DNA of 64,000 bases from Adenanthera pavonina. Lineage: Eukaryota > Streptophyta > Magnoliopsida > Fabales > Fabaceae. Both the position numbers and the translations under genes were made by a program. A model generated the notes under the pieces. It was not told the DNA's origin. It worked only from the letters and a program-made list of their open reading frames with translations, and searched no databases. The stretch spans positions 248,001-312,000 of the forward strand of contig JAIVEN010000044.1 in assembly GCA_026686845.1 (NCBI GenBank), in the 5' to 3' direction. Below, piece by piece: positions 37,945-50,600 of this stretch (within the stretch, counting starts at the first letter, position 1; the number at the start of each line of letters is the position of its first letter).

Positions 37945-40900
37945 TTACTCACAACAAGTCAAGTCCAGTAGGAAGAAACGTGCACAACTCGGCCTCATCA
38001 TCACGCCATTTTGGCCAAACGATCCAACTTTATGGAAATGCATTGAAAAGCAAATGAAAACAGAAAATCTCTCGAAATTTGCAACACGAAGAGAGCTAGT
38101 GAGTTTATCCGACATTCTCACACCAATTTGAGCCTTGGTTGATGACATAAACACAATCGGATTCCGCTTTAACCTCATTTTGTTTGAAAGTTCCAGGTTT
38201 CTAAACATTCATCTGGAGGCTCTAAGGAGGACAATGCCACAAGATTTGGAATTTTAAGCGACCTAGGGGGCTTATACGGCTTACTCACAACAAGTCGAGT
38301 CCAGTGGGAAGAAACGTGCACAACTCGGCCTCATCATCACGCCATTTTGGCCAAACGATCCAACTTTATGGAAATGCATTGAAAAGCAAATGAAAACAGA
38401 AAATCTCTCGAAATTTGCAACACGAAGAGAGCTAGTGAGTTTATCCGACATCCTCACACCAATTTGAGGCTTCGTTGATGACATAAACACAATCGGATTC
38501 CGCTTTAACCTCATTTTGTTTGAAAGTTCCAGGTTTCTAAACATTCATCTGGAGGCTCTAAGGAGGACAATGCCACAAGATTTGGAATTTTAAGCGACCT
38601 AGGGGGCTTATGCGGCTTACTCACAACAAGTCGAGTCCAGTAGGAAGAAACGTGCACAACTCGGCCTCATCATCACGCCATTTTGGCCAAACGATCCAAC
38701 TTTATGGAAATGCATTGAAAAGCAAATGAAAACAGAAAATCTCTCGAAATTTGCAACACGAAGAGAGCTAGTGAGTTTATCCGACATTCTCACACCAATT
38801 TGAGCCTTGGTTGATGACATAAACACAATCGGATTCCGCTTTAACCTCATTTTGTTTGAAAGTTCCAGGTTTCTAAACATTCATCTGGAGGCTCTAAGGA
38901 GGACAATGCCACAAGATTTGAAATTCTAAGCGAGGTACGGAGTTTATGGGTCTTACTCACAACAAGTCGAGTCCAGTAGGATGAAACGTGCACAACTCGG
39001 CCTCATCATCACGCCATTTTGGCCAAACGATCCAACTTTATGAAAATGCATTGAAAAGCAAATGAAAACAGAAAATCTCTCAAAATTTGCGACACGAAGA
39101 GAGCTTGTGAGTTTATCCGACATCCTCACACCAATTTGAGCCTTGGTTGATGAAATAAACACAATCGGATTCCGCTTTAACCTCATTTTGTTTGAAAGTT
39201 TCAGGTTTCTAAACATTCATCTGGAGGCTCTACGGAGGAGAATGCCACAAGATTTGGAATTTTGAGCGACCTAGGGAGTTTATGCGGCTTACTCACAATA
39301 ATTCGAGTCCAGATGGAAGAAACGTGCACAACTCGGCCTCATCATCACGCCATTTTGGCCAAACGATCCAACTTTATGAAAATGCTATGAAAAGCAAATG
39401 AAAACAGAAAATCTCTCGAAATTTGCAACACGAAGAGAGCTAGTGAGATTATCCGACATCCTCACACCAATTTGAGCCTTGGTTGACGAAATAAACACAA
39501 TCGGATTCCGCTTTAACCTCATTTTGTTTGAAAGTTCCAGGTTTCTAAACATTCATCTGGAGCCTCTAAGGAGGAGAATGCCACAAGATTTGGAATTTTA
39601 AGCGACCTTGGGGGTTTATGTGGCTTACTCACAACAAGTCAAGTCCAGTAGGAAGAAACGTGCACAACTCGGCCTCATCATCACGCCATTTTGGCCAAAT
39701 GATCCAACTTTATGGAAATGCATTGAAAAGCAAATGAAAACAGAAAATCTCTCGAAATTTGCAACACGAAGAGAGCTTGTGAGTTTATCCGACATCCTCA
39801 CACCAATTTGAGCCTTGGTTGATGACATAAACACAATCGGATTCCGCTTTAACCTCATTTTGTTTGAAAGTTCCAGGTTTCTAAACATTCATCTGGAGGC
39901 TCTAAGGAGGACAATGCCACAAGATTTGAAATTCTAAGCGAGGTACGGAGTTTATGGGTCTTACTCACAACAAGTCGAGTGCAGTAGGATGAAACGTGCA
40001 CAACTCGGCCTCATCATCGTGCCATTTTGGCCAAACGATCCAACTTTATGAAAATGCATTGAAAAGCAAATGAAAACAGAAAATCTCTCGAAATTTGCAA
40101 CACGAAGAGAGCTAGTGAGTTTATCCGACATCCTCACACCAATTTGAGCCTTGGTTGATGAAATAAACACAATCGGATTCCGCTTTAACCTCATTTTGTT
40201 TGAAAGTTTCAGGTTTCTAAACATTCATCTGGAGGCTCTACGGAGGAGAATGCCACAAGATTTGGAATTTTACGCGACCTAGGGGGTTTATGCGGCTTAC
40301 TCACAACAAGTCGAGTCCAGTAGGAAGAAACGTGCACAACTCGGCCTCATCATCACGCCATTTTGGCCAAACGATCCAACTTTATGGAAATGCATTGAAA
40401 AGCAAATGAAAACAGAAAATCTCTCGAAATTTGCAACACGAAGAGAGCTAGTGAGTTTATCCGACATTCTCACACCAATTTGAGCCTTGGTTGATGACAT
40501 AAACACAATCGGATTCCGCTTTAACCTCATTTTGTTTGAAAGTTCCAGGTTTCTAAACATTCATCTGGAGGCTCTAAGGAGGACAATGCCACAAGATTTG
40601 AAATTCTAAGCGAGGTACGGAGTTTATGGGTCTTACTCACAACAAGTCGAGTCCAGTAGGATGAAACGTGCACAACTCGGCCTCATCATCACGCCATTTT
40701 GGCCAAACGATCCAACTTTATGAAAATGCATTGAAAAGCAAATGAAAACAGAAAATCTCTCAAAATTTGTGACACGAAGAGAGCTTGTGAGTTTATCCGA
40801 CATCCTCACACCAATTTGAGCCTTGGTTGATGAAATAAACACAATCGGATTCCGCTTTAACCTCATTTTGTTTGAAAGTTTCAGGTTTCTAAACATTCAT

Positions 40901-41640
40901 CTGGAGGCTCTACGGAGGAGAATGCCACAAGATTTGGAATTTTGAGCGACCTAGGGAGTTTATGCGGCTTACTCACAATAATTCGAGTCCAGATGGAAGA
41001 AACGTGCACAACTCGGCCTCATCATCACGCCATTTTGGCCCAACGATCCAACTTTATGAAAATGCTATGAAAAGCAAATGAAAACAGAAAATCTCTCGAA
41101 ATTTGCAACACGAAGAGAGCTAGTGAGATTATCCGACATCCTCACACCAATTTGAGCCTTGGTTGACGAAATAAACACAATCGGATTCCGCTTTAACCTC
41201 ATTTTGTTTGAAAGTTCCAGGTTTCTAAACATTCATCTGGAGCCTCTAAGGAGGAGAATGCCACAAGATTTGGAATTTTAAGCGACCTAGGGGGTTTATG
41301 CGGCTTACTCACAACAAGTCAAGTCCAGTAGGAAGAAACGTGCACAACTCGGCCTCATCATCACGCCATTTTGGCCAAACGATCCAACTTTATGGAAATG
41401 CATTGAAAAGCAAATGAAAACAGAAAATCTCTCGAAATTTGCAACACGAAGAGAGCTTGTGAGTTTATCCGACATCCTCACACCAATTTGAGCCTTGGTT
41501 GATGACATAAACACAATCGGATTCCGCTTTAACCTCATTTTGTTTGAAAGTTCCAGGTTTCTAAACATTCATCTGGAGGCTCTAAGGAGGACAATGCCAC
41601 AAGATTTGAAATTCTAAGCGAGGTACGGAGTTTATGGGTC
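37945..41640 (+). repeat. Domain 6: 5-unit higher-order repeat (1680 bp)
   Basis: The period-5 partners are 37945, 39625 and 41305 (GTCAAGTCC); 38617 and 40297 (GACATTCTCAC); 38953 and 40633 (CTCAAAATTTG); 39289 and 40969 (CACAATAATTCGAG, found only here); and 39961 and 41641 (CGAGTGCAGTAGG and CATCGTGCC). The second-position units at 38281 and 39961 are not partners, so the repeat was still changing while it was being duplicated. The unit at 39625 has private changes (ACCTTGGGGG, TTTATGTGGC, GGCCAAATG). Confidence 0.84.
38281..38616 (+). repeat. Fused unit at the 6-to-5 unit transition
   Basis: The front matches the unit at 36265 (GGGGGCTTAT junction, CCAGTGGGAAG). The back matches the unit at 36601 (GAGCTAGTGAG, GAGGCTTCGTTGATGAC). 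A fusion of two neighbouring unit types with loss of one unit is what unequal exchange within a 6-unit repeat would leave. It coincides with the change of local period from 2016 to 1680 bp. Confidence 0.75.
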
Positions 41641-44600
41641 TTACTCACAACAAGTCGAGTGCAGTAGGATGAAACGTGCACAACTCGGCCTCATCATCGT
41701 GCCATTTTGGCCAAACGATCCAACTTTATGAAAATGCATTGAAAAGCAAATGAAAACAGAAAATCTCTCGAAATTTACAACACGAAGAGAGCTAGTGAGT
41801 TTATCCGACATCCTCACACCAACTTGAGCCTTGGTTGATGAAATAAACACAATCGGATTCCGCTTTAACCTCATTTTGTTTGAAAGTTTCAGGTTTCTAA
41901 ACATTCATCTGGAGGCTCTACAGAGGAGAATGCCACAAGATTTGGAATTTTACGCGACCTAGGGGGTTTATGCGGCTTACTCACAACAAGTCGAGTCCAG
42001 TAGGAAGAAACGTGCACAACTCGGCCTCATCATCACGCCATTTTGGCCAAACGATCCAACTTTATGAAAATGCTATGAAAAGCAAATGAAAACGGAAAAT
42101 CTCTCGAAATTTACAACACGAAGAGAGATTGTGAGTTTATCCGACATCCTCACACCAATTTGAGCCTTGGTTGATGAAATAAACACAATCGGATTCCGCT
42201 TTAACCTCATTTTGTTTGAAAGTTTCAGGTTTCTAAACATTCATCTGGAGGCTCTACGGAGGAGAATGCCACAAGATTTGGAATTTTAAGCGACCTAGGG
42301 GGTTTATGCGGCTTACTCACAACAAGTCGAGTCCAGTAGGAAGAAACGTGCACAACTCGGCCTCATCATCACGCCATTTTGGCCAAACGATCCAACTTTA
42401 TGGAAATGCATTGAAAAGCAAATGAAAACAGAAAATCTCTCGAAATTTGCAACACGAAGAGAGCTAGTGAGTTTATCCGACATCCTCACACCAATTTGAG
42501 CCTTGGTTGATGACATAAACACAATCGGATTCCGCTTTAACCTCATTTTGATTGAAAGTTCCAGGTTTGTAAACATTCATCTGGAGGCTCTACGGAGGAG
42601 AATGCCACAAGATTTGGTATTTTACGCGACCTAGGGGGTTTATGCGGCTTACTCACAACAAGTCGAGTCCAGTAGGAAGAAACGTGCACAACTCGGCCTC
42701 ATCATCACGCCATTTTGGCCAAACGATCCAACTTTATGAAAATGCTATGAAAAGCAAATGAAAACAGAAAATCTCTCGAAATTTACAACACGAAGAGAGC
42801 TAGTGAGTTTATCCGACATCCTCACACCAATTTGAGCCTTGGTTGATGAAATAAACACAATCGGATTCCGCTTTAACCTCATTTTGTTTGAAAGTTTCAG
42901 GTTTCTAAACATTCATCTGGAGGCTCTACGGAGGAGAATGCTACAAGATTTGGAATTTTACGCAACCTAGGGGGTTTATGCGGCTTACTCACAACAAGTT
43001 GAGTCCAGTTGGAAGAAACGTCCACAAGTCGGCTTCATCATCACGCCATTTTGGCCAAACGATCCAACTATATGAAAATGCTATGAAAAGCAAATGAAAA
43101 CAGAAAATCTCTCGAAATTTGCAACACGAAGAGAGCTAGTGAGTTTATCCGACATCCTCACACCAATTTGAGGCTTCGTTGATGACATAAACACAATCGG
43201 ATTCTGCTTTAACCTCATTTTGTTTGAAAGTTCCAGGTTTCTAAACATTCATCTGGAGGCTCTAAGGAGGACAATGCCACAAGATTTGAAATTCTAAGCG
43301 AGGTAGGGAGTTTATGGGTCTTACTCACAACAAGTCGAGTCCAGTAGGATGAAACGTGCACAACTCGGCCTCATCATCGTGCCATTTTGGCCAAACGATC
43401 AAACTTTATGAAAATGCATTGAAAAGCAAATGAAAACAGAAAATCTCTCGAAATTTGCAACACGAAGAGAGCTAGTGAGTTTATCCGACATCCTCACACC
43501 AATTTGAGCCTTGGTTGATGAAATAAACACAATCGGATTCCGCTTTAACCTCATTTTGTTTGAAAGTTTCAGGTTTCTAAACATTCATCTGGAGGCTCTA
43601 CGGAGGAGAATGCCACAAGATTTGGAATTTTACGCGACCTAGGGGGTTTATGCGGCTTACTCACAACAAGTCGAGTCCAGTAGGAAGAAACGTGCACAAC
43701 TCGGCCTCATCATCGCGCCATTTTGGCCAAACGATCCAACTTTATGAAAATGCATTGAAAAGCAAATGAAAACAGAAAATCTCTCGAAATTTACAGCACG
43801 AAGAGAGCTAGTGAGTTTATCCGACATCCTCACACCAACTTGAGCCTTGGTTGATGAAATAAACACAATCGGATTCCGCTTTAACCTCATTTTGTTTGAA
43901 AGTTTCAGGTTTCTAAACATTCATCTGGAGGCTCTACGGAGGAGAATGCCACAAGATTTGGAATTTTACGCGACCTAGGGGGTTTATGCGGCTTACTCAC
44001 AACAAGTCGAGTCCAGTAGGAAGAAACGTGCACAACTCGGCCTCATCATCACGCCATTTTGGCCAAACGATCCAACTTTATGGAAATGCATTGAAAAGCA
44101 AATGAAAACAGAAAATCTCTCGAAATTTGCAACACGAAGAGAGCTAGTGAGTTTATCCGACATCCTCACACCAATTTGAGGCTTCGTTGATGACATAAAC
44201 ACAATCGGATTCCGCTTTAACCTCCTTTTGTTTGAAAGTTCCAGGTTTCTAAACATTCATCTGGAGGCTCTAAGGAGGACAATGCCACAAGATTTGAAAT
44301 TCTAAGCGAGGTAGGGAGTTTATGGGTCTTACTCACAACAAGTCGAGTCCAGTATGATGAAACGTGCACAACTCGGCCTCATCATCGTGCCATTTTGGCC
44401 AAACGATCCAACTTTATGAAAATGCATTGAAAAGCAAATGAAAACAGAAAATCTCTCGAAATTTGCAACACGAAGAGAGCTAGTGAGTTTATCCGACATC
44501 CTCAAACCAATTTGAGCCTTGGTTGTTGAAATAAACACAATCGGATTCCGCTTTAACCTCATTTTGTTTGAAAGTTTCAGGTTTCTAAACATTCATCTGG

Positions 44601-45000
44601 AGGCTCTACGGAGGAGAATGCCACAAGATTTGGAATTTTACGCGACCTAGGGGGTTTATGCGGCTTACTCACAACAAGTCGAGTCCAGTAGGAAGAAACG
44701 TGCACAACTCGGCCTCATCATCGCGCCATTTTGGCCAAACGATCCAACTTTATGAAAATGCATTGAAAAGCAAATGAAAACAGAAAATCTCTCAAAATTT
44801 GCAACACGAAGAGAGCTAGTGAGTTTATTCGACATCCTCACACCAACTTGAGCCTTGGTTGATGAAATAAACACAATCGGATTCCGCTTTAACCTCATTT
44901 TGTTTGAAAGTTTCAGGTTTCTAAACATTCATCTGGAGCCTCTGCAGAGGAGAATACCTCAAGATTTGGAATTTTAAGCGACCTAGGGGGTTTATGCGGC
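41641..45000 (+). repeat. Domain 7: mixed units with a 3-unit repeat
   Basis: The unit at 42313 is a near copy of 30553. The unit at 42985 is private in several bases (CAAGTTGAGTCC, ACGTCCACAAGTCGG, CAACTATATG). Units at 43321 and 43657 pair with 44329 and 44665 at 1008 bp: CATCGTGCC in the first of each, and TCGCGCC with CAACTTGAGCC in the second. Between them 43993 carries GAGGCTTCGTTG, as in the 6-unit domain. The domain is a mixture of material seen in domains 4 to 6 and the start of the lineage that dominates domain 8. Confidence 0.7.
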
Positions 45001-45672
45001 TTACTCACAACAAGTCCAGTCCAGTAGGAGAAAACGTGCACAACTCGGCCTCATCATCACGCCATTTTGGCCAAACGATCCAACTTTATGAAAATGCTAT
45101 GAAAAGCAAATGAAAACAGAAAATCTCTCGAAATTTGCAACACGAAGAGAGCTAGTGAGATTATCCGACATCCACACACCAATTTGAGCCTTGGTTGACG
45201 AAATAAACACAATCGGATTCCGCTTTAACCTCATTTTGTTTGAAAGTTCCAGGTTTCTAAACATTCATCTGGAGCCTCTACGGAGGAGAATACCTCAAGA
45301 TTTGGAATTTTAAGCGACCTAGGGGGTTTATGCGGCTTACTCACAACAAGTCCAGTCCAGTAGGAGAAAACGTGCACAACTCGGCCTCATCATCACGCCA
45401 TTTTGGCCAAACGATCCAACTTTATGAAAATGCTATGAAAAGCAAATGAAAACAGAAAATCTCTCGAAATTTGCAACACGAAGAGAGCTAGTGAGATTAT
45501 CCGACATCCTCACACCAATTTGAGCCTTGGTTGACGAAATAAACACAATCGGATTCCGCTTTAACCTCATTTTGTTTGAAAGTTCCAGGTTTCTAAACAT
45601 TCATCTGGAGCCTCTAAGGAGGAGAATACCACAAGATTTGGAATTTTAAGCGACCTAGGGGGTTTATGCGGC
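45001..45672 (+). repeat. Single-unit tandem duplication
   Basis: Two adjacent units share AAGTCCAGTCCAGTAGG and GGAGAAAACG, bases seen in no other unit I read. They are preceded by related GGAGAATACC junctions (form 1). The first has CATCCACACACC, the second CATCCTCACACC. This is the clearest recent single-unit duplication. Confidence 0.85.
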
Positions 45673-47688
45673 TTACTCACAACAAGTCAAGTCCAGTAGG
45701 AGGAAACGTGCACAACTCGGCCGCATCATCACGCCATTTTGGCCAAACGATCCAACTTTATGGAAATGCATTGAAAAGCAAATGAAAACAGAAAATCTCT
45801 CGAAATTTGCAACACGAAGAGAGCTAGTGAGTTTATCCGACATCCTCACACCAATTTGAGCCTTGGTTGATGAAATAAACACAATCGGATTCCGCTTTAA
45901 CCTCATTTTGTTTGAAAGTTCCAGGTTTCTAAACATTCATCTGGAGGCTCTAAGGAGGACAATGCCACAAGATTTGAAATTCTAAGCGAGGTAGGGAGTT
46001 TATGGGTCTTACTCACAACAAGTCGAGTCCAGTAGGATGAAACGTGCACAACTCGGCCTCATCATCGCGCCATTTTGGCCAAACGATCCAACTTTATGAA
46101 AATACATTGAAAAGCAAATGAAAATAGAAAATCTCTCGAAATTTACAGCACGAAGAGAGCTAGTGAGTTTACCCGACATCCTCACACCAACTTGAGCCTT
46201 GGTTGATGAAATAAACACAATCGGATTCCGCTTTAACCTCATTTTGTTTGAAAGTTTCAGGTTTCTAAACATTCATCTGGAGGCTCTACGGAGGAGAATG
46301 CCACAAGATTTGGAATTTTACGCGACCTAGGGGGTTTATGCAGCTTACTCACAACAAGTCGAGTCCAGTTGGAAGAAACGTGCAGAACTCGGCCTCATCA
46401 TCACGCCATTTTGGCCAAACGATCCAACTTTATGAAAATGCTATGAAAAGCAAATGAAAACAGAAAATCTCTCGAAATTTGCAACACGAAGAGAGCTAGT
46501 GAGATTATCCGACATCCTCACACCAATTTGAGCCTTGGTTGACGAAATAAACACAATCGGATTCCGCTTTAACCTCATTTTGTTTGAAAGTTCCAGGTTT
46601 CTAAACATTCATCTGGAGCCTCTAAGGAGGAGAATACCACAAGATTTGGAATTTTAAGCGACCTAGGGGGTTTATGCGGCTTACTCACAACAAGTCATGT
46701 CCAGTAGGAGGAAACGTGCACAACTCGGCCGCATCATCACGCCATTTTGGCCAAACGATCCAACTTTATGGAAATGCATTGAAAAGCAAATGAAAATAGA
46801 AAATCTCTCGAAATTTGCAACACGAAGAGAGCTAGTGAGTTTATCCGACATCCTCACACCAATTTGAGCCTTGGTTGATGACATAAACACAATCGGATTC
46901 CGCTTTAACCTCATTTTGTTTGAAAGTTCCAGGTTTCTAAACATTCATCTGGAGGCTCTAAGGAGGACAATGCCACAAGATTTGAAATTCTAAGCGAGGT
47001 AGGGAGTTTATGGGTCTTACTCACAACAAGTCGAGTCCAGTAGGATGAAACGTGCACAACTCGGCCTCATCATCGCGCCATTTTGGCCAAACGATCCAAC
47101 TTTATGAAAATACATTGAAAAGCAAATGAAAACAGAAAATCTCTCGAAATTTACAGCACGAAGAGAGCTAGTGAGTTTACCCGACATCCTCACACCAACT
47201 TGAGCCTTGGTTGATGAAATAAACACAATCGGATTCCGCTTTAACCTCATTTTGTTTGAAAGTTTCAGGTTTCTAAACATTCATCTGGAGGCTCTACGGA
47301 GGACAATGCCACAAGATTTGGAATTTTACGTGACCTAGGGGGTTTATGCGGCTTACTCACAACAAGTCGAGTCCAGTTGGAAGAAACGTGCACAACTCGG
47401 CGTCATCATCACGCCATTTTGGCCAAACGATCCAACTTTATGGAAATACATTGAAAAGCAAATGAAAACAGAAAATCTCTCGAAATTTGCAACACGAAGA
47501 GAGCTTGTGAGTTTATCCGACATCCTCACACCAATTTGAGCCTTGGTTGATGACATAAACACAATCGGATTCCGCTTTAACCTCATTTTGTTTGAAAGTT
47601 TCAGGTTTCTAAACATTCATCTGGAGGCTCTACGGAGGAGAATGCCACAAGATTTGGAATTTTACGCGACCTAGGGGGTTTATGCGGC
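45673..47688 (+). repeat. 3-unit repeat, two rounds (1008 bp)
   Basis: The units at 45673, 46009 and 46345 pair with 46681, 47017 and 47353. Shared bases are GGAGGAAACG with CTCGGCCGCATC in the first unit, and AAAATACATTG, TTTACAGCACG, GTTTACCCGAC and CAACTTGAGCC in the second. The third units differ: 46345 has CTATG and GTGCAGAAC, while 47353 has CGGCGTCATC. Confidence 0.8.
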
Positions 47689-50600
47689 TTACTCACAACA
47701 AGTCGAGTCCAGTTGGAAGAAACGTGCACAACTCGGCGTCATCATCACGCCATTTTGGCCAAACGATCCAACTTTATGAAAATACATTGAAAAGCAAATG
47801 AAAACAGAAAATCTCTCGAAATTTACAGCACGAAGAGAGCTAGTGAGTTTACCCGACATCCTCACACCAACTTGAGCCTTGGTTGATGAAATAAACACAA
47901 TCGGATTCCGCTTTAACCTCATTTTGTTTGAAAGTTTCAGGTTTCTAAACATTCATCTGGAGGCTCTACGGAGGACAATGCCACAAGATTTGGAATTTTA
48001 CGTGACCTAGGGGGTTTATGCGGCTTACTCACAACAAGTCGAGTCCAGTTGGAAGAAACGTGCACAACTCGGCGTCATCATCGCGCCATTTTGGCCAAAC
48101 GATCCAACTTTATGAAAATGCTATGAAAAGCAAATGAAAACAGAAAATCTCTCAAAATTTACAGCACGAAGAGAGCTAGTGAGTTTATCCGACATCCTCA
48201 CACCAACTTGAGCCTTGGTTGATGAAATAAACACAATCGGATTCCGCTTTAACCTCATTTTGTTTCAAAGTTTCAGGTTTCTAAACATTCATCTGGAGGC
48301 TCTACGGAGGAGAATGCCACAAGATTTGGAATTGTACGCGACCTAGGGGGTTTATGCGGCTTACTCACAACAAGTCGAGTCCAGTTGGAAGAAACGTGCA
48401 CAACTCGGCCTCATCATCACGCCATTTTGGCCAAACGATCCAACTTTATGGAAATACATTGAAAAGCAAATGAAAACAGAAAATCTCTCGAAATTTGCAA
48501 CACGAAGAGAGCTTGTGAGTTTATCCGACATCCTCACACCAATTTGAGCCTTGGTTGATGACATAAACACAATCGGATTCCGCTTTAACCTCATTTTGTT
48601 TGAAAGTTCCAGGTTTCTAAACATTCATCTGGAGGCTCTAAGGAGGACAATGCCACAAGATTTGAAATTCTAAGCGAGGTAGGGAGTTTATGGGTCTTAC
48701 TCACAACAAGTCGAGTCCAGTAGGATGAAACGTGCACAACTCGGCCTCATCATCACGCCATTTTGGCCAAACGATCCAACTTTTTGAAAATGCATTGAAA
48801 AGCAAATGAAAACAGAAAATCTCTCGAAATTTGCAACACGAAGAGAGCTTGTGAGTTTATCCGACATCCTCACACCAATTTGAGCCTTGGTTGATGAAAT
48901 AAACACAATCGGAGTCCGCTTTAACCTCATTTTGTTTGAAAGTTTAAGGTTTCTAAACATTCATCTGGAGGCTCTACGGAGGAGAATGCCACAAGATTTG
49001 GAATTTTACGCGACCTAGGGGGTTTATGCGGCTTACTCACAACAAGTCGAGTCCAGTTGGAAGAAACGTGCACAACTCGGCGTCATCATCACGCCATTTT
49101 GGCCAAACGATCCAACTTTATGGAAATGCATTGAAAAACAAATGAAAACAGAAAATCTCTCGAAATTTGCAACACGAAGAGAGCTAGTGAGTTTATCCGA
49201 CATCCTCACACCAATTTGAGCCTTGGTTGATGACATAAACACAATCGGATTCCGCTTTAACCTCATTTTGTTTGAAAGTTCCAGGTTTCTAAACATTCAT
49301 CTGGAGGCTCTAAGGAGGACAATGCCACAAGATTTGAAATTCTAAGCGAGGTAGGGAGTTTATGGGCCTTACTCATAACAAGTCGAGTCCAGTAGGATGA
49401 AACGTGCACAACTCGCCCTCATCATCGCGCCATTTTGGCCAAACGATCCAACTTTATGAAAATACATTGAAAAGCAAATGAAAACAGAAAATCTCTCGAA
49501 ATTTACAGCACGAAGAGAGCTAGTGAGTTTACCCGACATCCTCACACCAACTTGAGCCTTGGTTGATGAAATAAACACAATCGGATTCCGCTTTAACCTC
49601 ATTTTGTTTGAAAGTTCCAGGTTTCTAAACATTCATCTGGAGGCTCTAAGGACGACAATGCCACAAGATTTGAAATTCTAAGCGAGGTAGGGAGTTTATG
49701 GGTCTTACTCACAACAAGTCGAGTCCAGTAGGATGAAACGTGCACAACTCGGCCTCATCATCGCGCCATTTTGGCCAAACGATCCAACTTTATGAAAATA
49801 CATTGAAAAGCAAATGAAAACAGAAAATCTCTCGAAATTTACAGCACGAAGAGAGCTAGTGAGTTTACCCGACATCCTCACACCAACTTGAGCCTTGGTT
49901 GATGAAATAAACACAATCGGATTCCGCTTTAACCTCATTTTGTTTGAAAGTTTCAGGTTTCTAAACATTCATCTGGAGGCTCTACGGAGGAGAATGCCAC
50001 AAGATTTGGAATTTTACGCGACCTAGGGGGTTTATGCGGCTTACTCACAACAAGTCGAGTCCAGTTGGAAGAAACGTGCACAACTCGGCGTCATCATCAC
50101 GCCATTTTGGCCAAACGATCCAACTTTATGGAAATGCATTGAAAAGCAAATGAAAACAGAAAATCTCTCGAAATTTGCAACACGAAGAGAGCTAGTGAGT
50201 TTATCCGACATCCTCACACCAATTTGAGCCTTGGTTGATGACATAAACACAATCGGATTCCGCTTTAACCTCATTTTGTTTGAAAGTTCCAGGTTTCTAA
50301 ACATTCATCTGGAGGCTCTAAGGAGGACAATGCCACAAGATTTGAAGTTCTAAGCGAGGTAGGGAGTTTATGGGTCTTACTCACAACAAGTCGAGTCCAG
50401 TAGGATGAAACGTGCACAACTCGGCCTCATCATCGCGCCATTTTGGCCAAACGATCCAACTTTATGAAAATACATTGAAAAGCAAATGAAAACAGAAAAT
50501 CTCTCGAAATTTACAGCACGAAGAGAGCTAGTGAGTTTACCCGACATCCTCACACCAACTTGTGCCTTGGTTGATGAAATAAACACAATCGGATTCCGCT

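Larger units (their letters stand above)
32569..38280 (+). repeat. Domain 5: 6-unit higher-order repeat (2016 bp)
   Basis: Copies start at 32569, 34585 and 36601. In order, the units carry: GAGGCTTCGTTG; TCGCGCC with GATCGAAC; a CTCAAAATTTG unit; an ACAATTCGAG, CTATG, GACGAAAT unit (33577 lacks CCAGATGG); GTCAAGTCC; and a unit with a form-2 GGTTATGGG junction after it. The second and third copies look the same by eye from about 34410 to about 36255 relative to 2016 bp downstream, apart from what I may have missed. This makes them the most recent large duplication in the window. The third copy is cut short: its sixth unit is replaced by the fused unit at 38281. Confidence 0.88.
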
